From the NCBI GenBank assembly GCA_001306305.2, contig CP155577.1, positions 1,533,501 through 1,597,500 on the forward strand: 64,000 nucleotides of DNA, given 5' to 3'. A program made the position numbers and the translations under genes. Source of the DNA: Citromicrobium bathyomarinum. Lineage in GTDB: Bacteria > Pseudomonadota > Alphaproteobacteria > Sphingomonadales > Sphingomonadaceae. The stretch's first letter is position 1; each line of letters opens with the position of its first letter. A model generated the notes under the pieces. It was not told where the DNA came from, ran no database searches, and saw only the letters and a program-made list of their open reading frames with translations. Below, piece after piece: positions 1-8,398 of this stretch.

Positions 1-2
1 CT

Positions 3-80
3 GCCGAGAAGCCTGACAGCGCCGTAGAGCCGCGCCTGCCGCTCGACCAAGACGAACCCCGTCGGGATCGCGAGGCCTGA
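3..80 (+). CDS. tatB: TatB C-terminal end (partial)
   Basis: Open frame entering from the left edge and ending in TGA two bases before tatC. Only the last 25 codons are present. They are hydrophilic and rich in Pro, Asp, Glu and Arg, like the unstructured cytoplasmic tail of TatB, the twin-arginine translocase subunit that receives substrates. The identification rests mainly on the position directly before tatC (the tatA-tatB-tatC order is usual) and on the tail composition. No diagnostic motif is in the window. Confidence 0.6.
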   Translation, partial: AEKPDSAVEPRLPLDQDEPRRDREA

Positions 81-82
81 GC

Positions 83-877
83 ATGGGTATTTTGCGCGAC
101 ATCGATGAAACGCAGGCGCCGCTGATGGAGCACCTTGTCGAGCTGCGCACGCGCCTGCTGCGCTCGGTCTTCGTGCTCGCAATCGCATTCGGCGTATGCT
201 TCTATTTCGCCGACCAGATCCTCGCGTTTCTGGCCCGACCGCTGGCTGAGGCATTTCCTCCGGGACAGGGCAGGCTGGTCTATACCAAGCTGTACGAGGT
301 CTTCTTCGTCGAGATGAAGGTCGGCCTGTTCGGCGCATTCTGCGTCAGCTTTCCGTTCATCGCCAACCAGCTGTGGGCCTTCGTTGCGCCGGGGCTCTAC
401 GCGAAGGAAAAGAAGGCGCTGCTGCCCTTCCTGATCGCGACCCCGATCTTCTTCATTGCCGGGGCGAGCCTGGCCTATTTCGTGGTCATGCCGACCGCAT
501 TTCGCTTCTTTCTGGGCTTCCAAGGCAGCGCGGGCGGGTTGCCGATCGAGGCACTGCCCAGCGCGGGCGAGTACCTGAGCCTCGTGATGCAGTTCATCCT
601 CGCCTTCGGGATCAGCTTCCTGTTGCCGGTTCTGTTGCTGCTGCTCGAGCGAGCGGGACTGGTCCAGCGCGCCACGCTGGCCAAGGCGCGGGCCTACGTC
701 GTCGTTGGCGTGCTGGCACTGGCTGCGGTCGCCACTCCCCCGGACCCGGGCTCGCAGCTAATCTTGGCCATTCCGCTTTACCTGCTGTTCGAAGGATCGC
801 TGCTGGTGATGCTGATCCTGCAGAAGCGCGAGAAGCGGGCGTCGGGTGACAATACGGAGTCGTCCGAAGTCGCCTAG
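83..877 (+). CDS. tatC: Sec-independent protein translocase TatC
   Basis: 264-residue polytopic inner-membrane protein with about six hydrophobic segments, the usual TatC size. With TatB it forms the receptor that reads the twin-arginine signal of folded exported proteins. The N-terminal cytoplasmic motif MEHLVELRTR (residues 15-24) and the loop FVAPGLYAKEKK near residue 100 are typical of TatC. It starts two bases after the upstream frame stops, so it is the last gene of a tat operon. The nearest hairpin downstream (914-942) has its U-tract on the other strand, so a dedicated + strand terminator is not evident. Confidence 0.95.
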   Translation: MGILRDIDETQAPLMEHLVELRTRLLRSVFVLAIAFGVCFYFADQILAFLARPLAEAFPPGQGRLVYTKLYEVFFVEMKVGLFGAFCVSFPFIANQLWAFVAPGLYAKEKKALLPFLIATPIFFIAGASLAYFVVMPTAFRFFLGFQGSAGGLPIEALPSAGEYLSLVMQFILAFGISFLLPVLLLLLERAGLVQRATLAKARAYVVVGVLALAAVATPPDPGSQLILAIPLYLLFEGSLLVMLILQKREKRASGDNTESSEVA

Positions 878-913
878 GTTGTCGGCAGCCGGCCGGGATC
901 GTGGACACAAAAA

Positions 914-942
914 GAAAGGGCCCCCGAAGCGGGAGCCCTTTC
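914..942 (-). terminator. Rho-independent terminator of the first small exported protein
   Basis: GC-rich hairpin in which GAAAGGGC pairs with GCCCTTTC, followed by a mismatch and a CCC/GGG step. Read on the minus strand it is followed by a T-rich tract (complement of CAAAAAGAAA), so it terminates the minus-strand gene ending at 965. It may also stop tatC transcription from the other side, though that side has no U-run. It is almost identical to the hairpin at 1378-1405. Confidence 0.75.
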
Positions 943-964
943 AGCATTCGAACTGATGTCCGAC

Positions 965-1189
965 TTAGGCGCTGACGGGATCGTCGTCGTCGTCGGAGAT
1001 TTCGATGATGCCGTAGATGATCAGACCCAGGCCGATGGCACCGAGAACATAAGCACCGGCACCCAGACCGGCGAGTTCGCTCTCTTCAGCGGTCGGAGCT
1101 GCAACGCGTTCGGCGCTGACTTCGGCGACTGCGGGAGCGGCGGTAAGCGTAAGTGCGGCGGCGGCCGCAGCGAGCGTGCGAATCTTCAT
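965..1189 (-). CDS. Small exported membrane protein with acidic tail, paralogue 1
   Basis: 74 residues. A Sec-type signal peptide starts MKIRTLAAAAAALTL and ends at a likely AVA|E cleavage site near residue 22. A short polar stretch with SELAG follows, then one hydrophobic segment of about 20 residues (GAYVLGAIGLGLIIYGIIEI) and a tail of five consecutive Asp ending PVSA. The ATG at 1189 is chosen because the signal peptide begins there and a purine-rich AAGGGGAAA lies just upstream; a longer frame exists but would bury the signal. It shares its design with the next two minus-strand genes. Function unknown: it could be a small envelope stress or structural peptide. I do not recognise a named family. 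Confidence 0.75.
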   Translation of the reverse strand: MKIRTLAAAAAALTLTAAPAVAEVSAERVAAPTAEESELAGLGAGAYVLGAIGLGLIIYGIIEISDDDDDPVSA

Positions 1190-1377
1190 GCGATATTTCC
1201 CCTTCTTCTTCTCTTCCAAGCGACTTGCGCCGAACCGTACAGATATTTGTGGGATTTGCAACAGTGGGGACCTGACAATGGCTGTTAGGAAGGCGTGGAA
1301 GAGGAAACCAGGATGCCCATTCGCAAGATCGGCAGGTTCGCAGCGCCCGATCTAAAGTATATCGTCCATAAACGCAA

Positions 1378-1405
1378 AAAGGGCCCCCGAAACGGGAGCC
1401 CTTTC
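1378..1405 (-). terminator. Rho-independent terminator of the second small exported protein
   Basis: AAAGGGC pairs with GCCCTTT and CCCG with CGGG around an AAA loop, with one mismatch. On the minus strand it ends in a T-run (complement of GCAAAAA). It sits just downstream of the gene ending at 1430. It differs from the 914-942 hairpin at only a few positions, which suggests that gene and terminator were duplicated together. Confidence 0.8.
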
Positions 1406-1429
1406 TTTATGCGATAAGTCGCGAAAGAC

Positions 1430-1645
1430 TTAGCTGCTGACCGGCGTATCGTCGTCGGTGTCGGCAGCGATGATGATGCCACCGATGATCGCGGCAACAG
1501 CAGCAACGCCGAGAATGACGCCACCGCCGAGTTCGCTTTCGCCTTCAACCGGAGCAGCGGCACGATCGGCGCTGATTTCGGCAACCGCGGGAGCGGCGAC
1601 GAGCGACAGAGCGGCTGCAGCAGCGGCCATGGTACGGATCTTCAT
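1430..1645 (-). CDS. Small exported membrane protein with acidic tail, paralogue 2
   Basis: 71 residues. Signal peptide MKIRTMAAAAAALSL with probable AVA|E cleavage, a short polar segment containing ESELGGG, one transmembrane stretch (VILGVAAVAAIIGGIIIAA) and the acidic tail DTDDDTPVSS. A good ribosome-binding site (CTGAGGAGACTTAAGTT before ATG) supports the start. The first 15 residues are nearly identical to the protein at 965-1189 and the C-terminal logic is the same, so the two are recent paralogues. After signal removal the predicted mature protein is only about 49 residues. Function unknown. Confidence 0.8.
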   Translation of the reverse strand: MKIRTMAAAAAALSLVAAPAVAEISADRAAAPVEGESELGGGVILGVAAVAAIIGGIIIAADTDDDTPVSS

Positions 1646-1744
1646 AACTTAAGTCTCCTCAGGGTATCGAGTAAGCTGTCGAAACTGGTTCGGGGCGAGT
1701 AATGATTGGATTTGGGCGCTATTGCAACCCGGAAAACTCAAAAA

Positions 1745-1792
1745 AAAGAGGGCAGGGCGTGTCATGTTGCCATTTGGCAACGACCACTCTTT
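1745..1792 (-). terminator. Probable terminator of the third small exported protein
   Basis: A perfect inverted repeat GTTGCCA-TT-TGGCAAC (1766-1781) lies inside a wider AAAGAG/CTCTTT pairing. On the minus strand the outer arm runs straight into a T-run (complement of the A-run at 1740-1747). The stem is imperfect, so this is less certain than the two hairpins before it, and its sequence is unrelated to them. Confidence 0.55.
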
Positions 1793-1800
1793 ACCCGTCC

Positions 1801-2016
1801 TTAGTTGCTGACCGAAAGGTCGGGATCGTCGTTGCCGTCGGTTACCAGAATGACGGTGGCGATCACCATAGCGATGCCCATGGCGGCCAGAATGCCGCCA
1901 GTGCCGCCCAGCTCGCTCCCGCTTTCGACCGGAGCCATATCCCGGCTGCCGGCCAGCGCTCCGACCGGAGCGGCTGCGAGGCCGAGAGCAGCAGTCAAAA
2001 GAGCAATCTTGCGCAT
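1801..2016 (-). CDS. Small exported membrane protein with acidic tail, paralogue 3
   Basis: 71 residues from the ATG at 2016, which has a strong AAGGAG eight bases upstream; an upstream in-frame ATG at 2037 would place the Shine-Dalgarno inside the gene. Signal peptide MRKIALLTAALGLAAAP, a polar stretch with ESGSELGG, one transmembrane segment (ILAAMGIAMVIATVILV) and a tail with Asp-Pro-Asp. It is the most divergent of the three tandem copies but keeps the order signal, SELGG, membrane helix, acidic tail. Function unknown. Confidence 0.75.
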   Translation of the reverse strand: MRKIALLTAALGLAAAPVGALAGSRDMAPVESGSELGGTGGILAAMGIAMVIATVILVTDGNDDPDLSVSN

Positions 2017-2211
2017 TCTTCGATCTCCTTCCGGCATGGCGAGAGGGCCACGCGATCTTGATGTAGACCACCTCTGGCAAGCAAAACCCCCGCGGTTTGC
2101 ACGCAGGGGCTGGCGTCCCGTGGACTTTGTGGAGACCGCCCTAGGTAAGAGTTATGAAACTTTGATTACCGGCGATGTTGCGACGGTTTCGCCAGAAGCT
2201 GGCGCTCCGCG

Positions 2212-3867
2212 TCACCGCCCGCGACGGTAGGCGCGCACGCCGCCGACCCATGTCTCGAGCACCTGCGTCTGGCGGATGGCTTCCGGGCTCGCACGCGAGA
2301 TATCGCGATCGACGACCACGAAGTCGGCCCGCTCGCCTTTCACCAGCCGCCCGAACCGACCTTCGGCGAAACCTGCAAAGGCGGCGTCGCTGGTGAAGCC
2401 GCGCCATGCCTCCATCCGGGAGAGGCGCTCGTCCGGCATCCAGCCCTCCAGCGGGAGGCCGTCCGCGTCCATCCGGGTCATCGCGACCGCCATGCCGACG
2501 AAGGGATTGGCAGATTCGACCGGAGCGTCCGATCCCAGCGCAAGCCGCGCACCGCTTTTGGCCAGGCTCGCCCACGCATAGGCCCCGAGTAGCCGGTCCG
2601 GCCCCAGCCGGGCCTCGGCCATCACCCGGTCGGAGGTCTGGTGGACCGGCTGGACCGAGGCGATGATGCCGTATTCGCCGAAACGCTCGATATCGAGCGG
2701 ATCGACGATCTGCGCATGCTCGATCCGCCAGCGGCGATCGCCGCGATAGCTTTCCGACAGTTCCTCGATCGCGGCGAGCGCTTCGGCATTGGCGGCATCG
2801 CCGATCGCGTGAACCGCGATCTGATAATTCTCCATCGCCGCGCGGCTCATCAGATTGCGCAGCTGCGTGTCGGACAGCAGCGGCAGGCCGGTATTCTGAG
2901 GATCGTCGGCATAGGGCTGCTTGAGCCACGCCCCGCGCGAGCCGAGCGCGCCGTCGAGATAGAGCTTCACGCCGTTGAGGCGCAGGCGATCCTGATACAG
3001 CCACGGGGTCGGTCCGGTGCCGCCGATCACCTCCATCGCCTCGATCCCGGCGGCGTAGGACATGATCCGGATGCGCAGCTGGTTCCTGTCGCCCGCACGG
3101 CGATAGGTCTGCCAGTCGAGCAGGGTGGTCCCCATGTCTGCGACCGCGGTGATCCCCTGGGCGAGCAGAATCTGTTGCGCTTCCTGCAGCGCCGCATCGC
3201 GGTCGACCGGGCGCGGCTCGGGCACCACCTTTTGCACCAGATCGGCCGCCGCATCGACGAATACGCCCGCAGGTGCGCCCGCCGCGTCGCGTTCGATCCG
3301 CCCGCCCACCGGGTCCTTGGTGTCCGCGCCGAGCTCTGCGGTCTCTATCGCAAGTGTGTTGGCCCAGCCGGCATGGCCGTCCACCCGTTCAAGAAAAACG
3401 GGCCGGTCGCTCACCGCACGGTCCAGTTCCTCGGCGGTGGGGAAGCGTCCCAGGCCCCATTTCTCCTGGTTCCAGCCGCGCCCGAGGATCCACGGGCGAC
3501 CCGGATTCTCGCGCGCGAACTGCGTGATCAGCGCAAGCGCCTCTTCGAGCGAGTTCGTCTCCGAAAGATCCAGTGTCAGCGCGCCGAAGCCGATACCCAT
3601 CACATGCAGATGCGCATCGATCATGCCCGGCACGATGATCTGCCCGTCCATGTCGGAGAGATATTTGGGGTGCTCGGGCCGCTTGTCGCCCTTGTCGAGC
3701 ACCTCCAGAATCGTGCCGTCGTCATCGACCCACAGGCCGGTGAAGCGATCGACGTCGCCATCCTCGTCGATCCGGATGCCTTTTACGTTGTCGATCAGCA
3801 CGTCGGCCGCTGCCGAGGTGGAACACAGCAGCGCAAGAGTTGCGCCGAACAGGGGCAGAAGCTTCAT
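2212..3867 (-). CDS. Exported amidohydrolase (YtcJ-like, Amidohydro_3)
   Basis: 551 residues from the ATG at 3867, where a clear signal peptide begins (MKLLPLFGATLALLCSTSAAA). A metal-dependent hydrolase of the amidohydrolase superfamily. Seen: the HxH metal motif in GMIDAHLHV, a central GVKLYLDGALGSRGAW block typical of YtcJ-like enzymes, later His in VHAIGD and IEHAQI, and the metal Asp in LGSDAPVE. These fit a TIM-barrel with a small beta domain formed by both ends. Such enzymes cleave amide or related bonds, but the substrate cannot be read from sequence. The signal peptide puts it in the periplasm. It is a single gene facing away from ilvA. Confidence 0.88.
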   Translation of the reverse strand: MKLLPLFGATLALLCSTSAAADVLIDNVKGIRIDEDGDVDRFTGLWVDDDGTILEVLDKGDKRPEHPKYLSDMDGQIIVPGMIDAHLHVMGIGFGALTLDLSETNSLEEALALITQFARENPGRPWILGRGWNQEKWGLGRFPTAEELDRAVSDRPVFLERVDGHAGWANTLAIETAELGADTKDPVGGRIERDAAGAPAGVFVDAAADLVQKVVPEPRPVDRDAALQEAQQILLAQGITAVADMGTTLLDWQTYRRAGDRNQLRIRIMSYAAGIEAMEVIGGTGPTPWLYQDRLRLNGVKLYLDGALGSRGAWLKQPYADDPQNTGLPLLSDTQLRNLMSRAAMENYQIAVHAIGDAANAEALAAIEELSESYRGDRRWRIEHAQIVDPLDIERFGEYGIIASVQPVHQTSDRVMAEARLGPDRLLGAYAWASLAKSGARLALGSDAPVESANPFVGMAVAMTRMDADGLPLEGWMPDERLSRMEAWRGFTSDAAFAGFAEGRFGRLVKGERADFVVVDRDISRASPEAIRQTQVLETWVGGVRAYRRGR

Positions 3868-4010
3868 GGAAGGTATGGTCTTCTTTGTAACGAAGGAGTT
3901 ACGCGCTGGACTAACGCCAAGCCGGCGGCCTGCCAATGGCGTGCACGCCTATCGGGCAGGCAAGCGCGTCTATGTTGCAGGGGAGGCAAGCTGCCTCTAG
4001 GCGTCGCCGC

Positions 4011-5249
4011 ATGACCAAGCCCAACGCTTCCGCGCTCGACCAGCTGACTCTCGACGATGTGCGTGCCGCGCACGCAAGGATCGGGGATGCCGTCGTGCGC
4101 ACACCGATGCTGAAATCGCAGACCCTGTCGCAGATTGCCGGCGCGGAAATCTGGCTCAAGTTCGAAAACCTGCAGTTCACCGCGGCCTACAAGGAGCGCG
4201 GGGCGCTCAACGCGCTACTGCTGATGTCGGAAGAAGCGCGTGCGCGCGGGGTGATCGCGGCTTCGGCGGGCAATCACAGCCAGGGCCTGTCCTATCACGG
4301 AAAGCGCCTCGGCGTGCCGGTCACCATCGTGATGCCCAAGACCACCCCTGCGGTGAAGGTGATGCAGACCGAAGCGGTCGGCGGCGATGTGGTGCTCGAA
4401 GGCGATAGCTTCGACGAAGCCTATGCCTATGCGCGCCAGCTGGAAAAAGAACGCGGGCTCACCTTCGTGCACCCGTTCGACGATCCCAATGTGGCGGCGG
4501 GTGCGGGCACGGTCGCGCTCGAAATGCTGGAGGACAAGCCTGATCTCGATTGTCTCGTCGTGCCGATCGGCGGGGGCGGGCTGATGAGCGGAATGGCGAC
4601 GGTCGCCAAGGCGATCAATCCCGACATCCACATGGTCGGGGTCGAGGCTTCGCTATTCCCGTCGATGCACAATGTCCTGTCGGGCGCTGACAATCCCACC
4701 GGTGGCGATACGCTGGCCGAAGGTATCGCGGTCAAGGAGCCGGGCCAGTTCACCCGCGCGATCATCGCCGAGCGGGTCGACGAGATCCTGCTGGTGGGCG
4801 AACCGGATCTGGAACACACGGTCGCGCTGCTGCTGCAGATCGAGAAGACCGTGGTCGAAGGCGCGGGCGCTGCGGGCCTCGCCGCGGTCCTGGCGAACAA
4901 GGAGAAGTTTGCGGGCAAGAAAATCGGCCTACCGCTGTGCGGCGGCAATATCGATTCACGCCTGCTCGCCACCGTGCTGCTGCGCGATCTGGCGCGGCAG
5001 GGGCGGCTCGCGCGGCTGCGGATCGCGCTGAAGGATCAGCCGGGCGCGCTGCACAAGGTCGTCTCCCTGTTCGAACGGCACAACGTCAACATCATCGAGG
5101 TCTATCACCAGCGGGTGTTCACCAAGCTGCCGGCAAAGGGCCTGATCACCGAAATCGAGTGCGAGGCGCGCAACAAGGAGCAGGTCGACGCGCTGATCGC
5201 GGACATGCGCCAGACGGGTTACGACGTTCATTCCGTCGAACTCGCCTGA
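4011..5249 (+). CDS. ilvA: Threonine ammonia-lyase (biosynthetic, ACT-containing)
   Basis: 412 residues. PLP enzyme converting L-threonine to 2-oxobutanoate and ammonia, the first step to isoleucine. The PLP lysine is K61 in FTAAYKERGALN. The substrate loop SAGNHSQG (about 85-92) and the phosphate-cup GGGGLMSG (about 188) are present. From about residue 334 an ACT domain begins (IALKDQPGALHKVV), consistent with allosteric control. The ATG at 4011 is preferred over an upstream in-frame ATG at 3936, whose extra residues are low-quality Arg-rich sequence. A serine/threonine dehydratase of the same fold would be the alternative. Confidence 0.93.
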   Translation: MTKPNASALDQLTLDDVRAAHARIGDAVVRTPMLKSQTLSQIAGAEIWLKFENLQFTAAYKERGALNALLLMSEEARARGVIAASAGNHSQGLSYHGKRLGVPVTIVMPKTTPAVKVMQTEAVGGDVVLEGDSFDEAYAYARQLEKERGLTFVHPFDDPNVAAGAGTVALEMLEDKPDLDCLVVPIGGGGLMSGMATVAKAINPDIHMVGVEASLFPSMHNVLSGADNPTGGDTLAEGIAVKEPGQFTRAIIAERVDEILLVGEPDLEHTVALLLQIEKTVVEGAGAAGLAAVLANKEKFAGKKIGLPLCGGNIDSRLLATVLLRDLARQGRLARLRIALKDQPGALHKVVSLFERHNVNIIEVYHQRVFTKLPAKGLITEIECEARNKEQVDALIADMRQTGYDVHSVELA

Positions 5250-5397
5250 TCCGTTTTGCCACAGATGTGCAAAATAAGGTCTCGTTAACCCTGCTTTGTG
5301 GTTAAGGCCCTTCTAAGACGGGGGCTGGTGAGGCATATCCTTTGGCCAGCCGCCGATCGATAGATTTACGCCATCGCCAGGAGCGCCAGGCCTAGCC

Positions 5398-6219
5398 GTG
5401 ACTGCCCCCGTTCGTTTCCCTCGCTTTTTCGTGACCAGCCCCGCGCCGTGCCCCTACCTGGCCGACCGGATGGAGCGGAAGGTCTTCACCGAGCTGAAGG
5501 GGCCGCATGCGGACCAGCTCAACGAAGCGCTCGGGCGGATCGGGTTCCGGCGCAGCCAGACGGTCGCCTACCGGCCCAGTTGCGTGAACTGTCAGGCCTG
5601 CGTCTCGGTTCGGGTGGTGACTTCCGAATTCGCCCCGTCCAAGGCGCAGAAGCGGATTCTCAAGCGCAACAGTGATCTGATCGCGACCGAATGCCGCCCG
5701 TGGGCGACTTCGGAACAATTCGAGCTGTTGCGGGATTATCTCGCGAAGCGCCATCCCGAAGGCGGGATGACGCGCATGGACGAGGTGGACTATGCCGACA
5801 TGGTGGAGCATACGCCCGTGTCGAGCTATGTTATTGAATACAGGGAGCCGACAGACGACGGCTCCACGGGTCGCTTGGTTGGCGCCTGCCTGACAGACAG
5901 GCAGGGTGATGGGCTGTCGATGATCTACAGCTTCTACGACCCGGAGAACGAGGTACGGTCGGGTCTTGGCAACTACATCATTCTCGATCACATCCGCCGG
6001 GCAGCCGAAGAGGGCCTGCCCTATGTCTATCTCGGCTACTGGGTCGAAGGCTCCGCGCGGATGCAGTACAAGATTCGCTACCGCCCGCTCGAACGGCTCG
6101 GCCCGCGCGGATGGCGCCGGCTTGGAACCGAAGAGCAGGATCGTCTCATCCAGGAAGCCGTGCGCGAAGGCGGCGCTGCTGCCGGAGCAGGCGACAAGGC
6201 GCTCGCCGTCACCCGCTAG
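5398..6219 (+). CDS. bpt: Aspartate/glutamate leucyltransferase (bacterial protein transferase)
   Basis: 273 residues with a GTG start. An N-end-rule enzyme that moves leucine (or related residues) from aminoacyl-tRNA to proteins starting with Asp or Glu, marking them for ClpS/ClpAP. The N-terminal cysteine pattern (PCPYL, then [11 protein letters not shown]) and the C-terminal block with [17 protein letters not shown] are characteristic of the ATE1/Bpt family. Length fits bacterial Bpt rather than eukaryotic ATE1. The 3' end overlaps the probable start of tamA. An 8-bp inverted repeat (5885-5905) lies inside the frame. Confidence 0.93.
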   Translation: MTAPVRFPRFFVTSPAPCPYLADRMERKVFTELKGPHADQLNEALGRIGFRRSQTVAYRPSCVNCQACVSVRVVTSEFAPSKAQKRILKRNSDLIATECRPWATSEQFELLRDYLAKRHPEGGMTRMDEVDYADMVEHTPVSSYVIEYREPTDDGSTGRLVGACLTDRQGDGLSMIYSFYDPENEVRSGLGNYIILDHIRRAAEEGLPYVYLGYWVEGSARMQYKIRYRPLERLGPRGWRRLGTEEQDRLIQEAVREGGAAAGAGDKALAVTR

Positions 6220-8398
6220 GTTCGCGCGCGGTGCGTGCATTGCCGCGCTTGCCGCAGTGCTTGCCAGCCATCCCGGCTACGCTTTTGCGCAGGATCGCTC
6301 GGCCAGTCCCGAACTCGAAGCGCTGATCCCCGACGAAGCGATCGACAATGCGCAGGAATGGGCCGCCGATGGCGTGCCTCCCGAAGAGCCGACGCCGATC
6401 GACGGGCCCAATCCGTTCCCGGCCGACGCCCCGGAGCTGGAGCCCGAGAGCCCGCTGGCCGATCTGCCCGGGCTGACCATCGACTGGCCCGATCCGCTTG
6501 AGCTGGCGCCGGTCGAGCAGGTCGAGGACGACGGCACGGCGACCTTCGCCGACGACAATCCGCTGCAGGCGGGGCCGCTGCTGATCGATCCGGTGGTGAT
6601 CGATCTGACGGAACAACTGGCGCTCGCCTTCCCGAGCGAGCCCGACGCGTTCCCGCAGATGGATGATTTCGTCGACCAGTTCACCAGCCTTTCCACGATC
6701 GAGGCCTATGGCGACAGCGAGACCAATGTCGGCCAGCTGGGTGCGCGGGCGCGCGAGGACGAGGAATTGCTGGTGCGCCTGCTGCGCGCCTATGGCTATT
6801 ACGATGGCGAGATCGTGCGCGAGGTCGGCCCCAATCTGATCGACGGGTCTGACGAGCGGCCGCAGGTCCGCTTCAACGTGCTGCCGGGCGAGCGTTTCAC
6901 ATTCGGCACTATCGATCTGGGCGATCTTGATCAGGCACCCAACTTCCAGGAACTGCGTGGCGCGTTCGAGCTCAAGCCCGGCGACTATGTCGACAGCTAC
7001 GACATCGTGCGCGAGCGGGGCGATCTGGACACCGCGCTGGGCAATACCGGCTATCCCTTCGCCGAGATCGACGCGCCCGAGCTGCTGATCGACCATGCCC
7101 GGATCGAAGGCGATCTGACGATGCCGGTGCGGCCCAACGGTCGCTACGTCTTCGGCAAGGTGATCTCCGAAGAGCCGGACTTCCTCTCCGGCAGACACCT
7201 CGGTTCGATCGCGAGGTTCGAGCCTGGCGATATCTACAACCGCGACGACGAGCAGGATTTGCGCCGCGCGATCATCGCCACCGGCCTGGTCTCTTCCACA
7301 ACCATCACTCCGGTGGAGGCAAAGGCCCCCGCCAATGGCGAGCCGGGCGTGGTCGACATGAAGGTCGGCCTGACCAAGGCGAAGCTGCGGACCATCGCGG
7401 GCGCTATCGGCTATGGCACCGAAGAGGGCGTCCGCGTCGAGGCAAGCTGGGAGCATCGCAACCTGTTCCCGCCCGAAGGCGCGCTGAAGCTGCGCGGCGT
7501 TGTCGGCACGCAGGAACAGCTGGCGGGCATCACCTTCCGCAAGAGCAATTTCGGCGGGCGCGACCGCATCCTGACGGTCGACGCCTTCGCCAGCTCTCTC
7601 GACAACACCGCCTTCGCCGCAGACACCGCCAGCCTGATCGCAACCTACGAGAAGCTTTCGACGCTCCTTTTCCAGAAGCCGTTCAGCTGGAGCATGGGGC
7701 TTGAACTGGTCGCATCGGACGAGCGGCTTGCGTTCGATATCGATAACAGCAGCCTCGACAGCGCCACCCCGCCGCCGCGCCAGACCTATTTCGTCGCCGC
7801 GCTGCCGCTCTACGGGCAGATCGACACCACCGACGATCTGCTCAACCCGACCGAGGGTTTCCGAGTCTCGCTGCGCACTTCGCCCGAGGTTTCGCGCACG
7901 AAGGGGATGCAGAGCTTCTACGTCCGCAACCAGGCGGATGCGTCCTATTACAAACAGATCGGCGAGAATGGTCCGATCCTCGCCGGGCGCGTCGGCGTCG
8001 GCTCGATCACCGGGGCCGGGCTCAACGACATCGCACCCTCGCGGCGGTTCTTCGCTGGTGGCGGCGGCTCCGTGCGTGGCTTCGGCTATCGGGCCATCGG
8101 GCCGCGCAACGACGATAACGATCCGATCGGCGGGCGCTCGCTGGTCGAAGTCTCGGCCGAAGTGCGTATTCCGACCCCGCTGTTCGACGGCGCGGTGCAG
8201 GTCGTGCCCTTCGTCGATGCAGGGTCTGTCGGGGTGGAGCAATATCCCGATTTCGAGGACATTCGCGTCGGCGCCGGTGTCGGTGTGCGCTACCTGAGCG
8301 GATTCGGCCCGCTGCGGCTGGACGTCGCCTTCCCGATCAATCCGCGTCCGACCGACAGCTTCGTCGCTGTCTACGTCTCGCTGGGGCAGGCCTTCTGA
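6176..8398 (+). CDS. tamA: Outer-membrane translocation assembly factor TamA (Omp85 family)
   Basis: About 740 residues if started at the CTG at 6176. An outer-membrane Omp85 protein with periplasmic POTRA domains (roughly 170-400) and a C-terminal 16-strand barrel ending in Phe (YVSLGQAF). The [18 protein letters not shown] segment matches the conserved VRGY/F barrel motif. A Sec signal peptide ([17 protein letters not shown], cleavage near AFA|Q) is clear, but no ATG, GTG or TTG lies in frame between it and positions deep inside bpt; the nearest ATGs are at 6023 and 5966, and a GTG at 6257 falls inside the signal. CTG at 6176 has AAGG six bases upstream. The start is therefore uncertain. 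It overlaps tamB by one base. Confidence 0.88.
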   Translation: MLPEQATRRSPSPARFARGACIAALAAVLASHPGYAFAQDRSASPELEALIPDEAIDNAQEWAADGVPPEEPTPIDGPNPFPADAPELEPESPLADLPGLTIDWPDPLELAPVEQVEDDGTATFADDNPLQAGPLLIDPVVIDLTEQLALAFPSEPDAFPQMDDFVDQFTSLSTIEAYGDSETNVGQLGARAREDEELLVRLLRAYGYYDGEIVREVGPNLIDGSDERPQVRFNVLPGERFTFGTIDLGDLDQAPNFQELRGAFELKPGDYVDSYDIVRERGDLDTALGNTGYPFAEIDAPELLIDHARIEGDLTMPVRPNGRYVFGKVISEEPDFLSGRHLGSIARFEPGDIYNRDDEQDLRRAIIATGLVSSTTITPVEAKAPANGEPGVVDMKVGLTKAKLRTIAGAIGYGTEEGVRVEASWEHRNLFPPEGALKLRGVVGTQEQLAGITFRKSNFGGRDRILTVDAFASSLDNTAFAADTASLIATYEKLSTLLFQKPFSWSMGLELVASDERLAFDIDNSSLDSATPPPRQTYFVAALPLYGQIDTTDDLLNPTEGFRVSLRTSPEVSRTKGMQSFYVRNQADASYYKQIGENGPILAGRVGVGSITGAGLNDIAPSRRFFAGGGGSVRGFGYRAIGPRNDDNDPIGGRSLVEVSAEVRIPTPLFDGAVQVVPFVDAGSVGVEQYPDFEDIRVGAGVGVRYLSGFGPLRLDVAFPINPRPTDSFVAVYVSLGQAF

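Noticed and set aside
965-2037. The three small exported proteins as PEP-CTERM or LPXTG-type sorting substrates
   Set aside because: Sorting signals end in a basic tail after the helix and carry a PEP or LPXTG motif; here the tail is acidic and neither motif is present.
2081-2100. GCAAAACC/GGTTTGC hairpin upstream of the third small-protein gene
   Set aside because: A bulge breaks the stem and no U-tract follows; not counted as terminator for the amidohydrolase gene.
2641-4014. Long open frame (about 457 codons) on the + strand antisense to the amidohydrolase
   Set aside because: High-GC genomes give long antisense frames by codon bias. The minus strand holds a complete conserved enzyme, and this frame has no recognisable domain or ribosome-binding site.
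5285-5305. TTAACC-N9-GGTTAA between ilvA and bpt
   Set aside because: Only 6 pairs, no U-tract, and the TTAA spacing does not fit the CtrA site (TTAA-N7-TTAA).
5885-5905. CCTGCCTG-ACAGA-CAGGCAGG inverted repeat inside bpt
   Set aside because: It lies in the middle of a conserved coding region and encodes family sequence (LTDRQGDG), so chance is the simplest reading.
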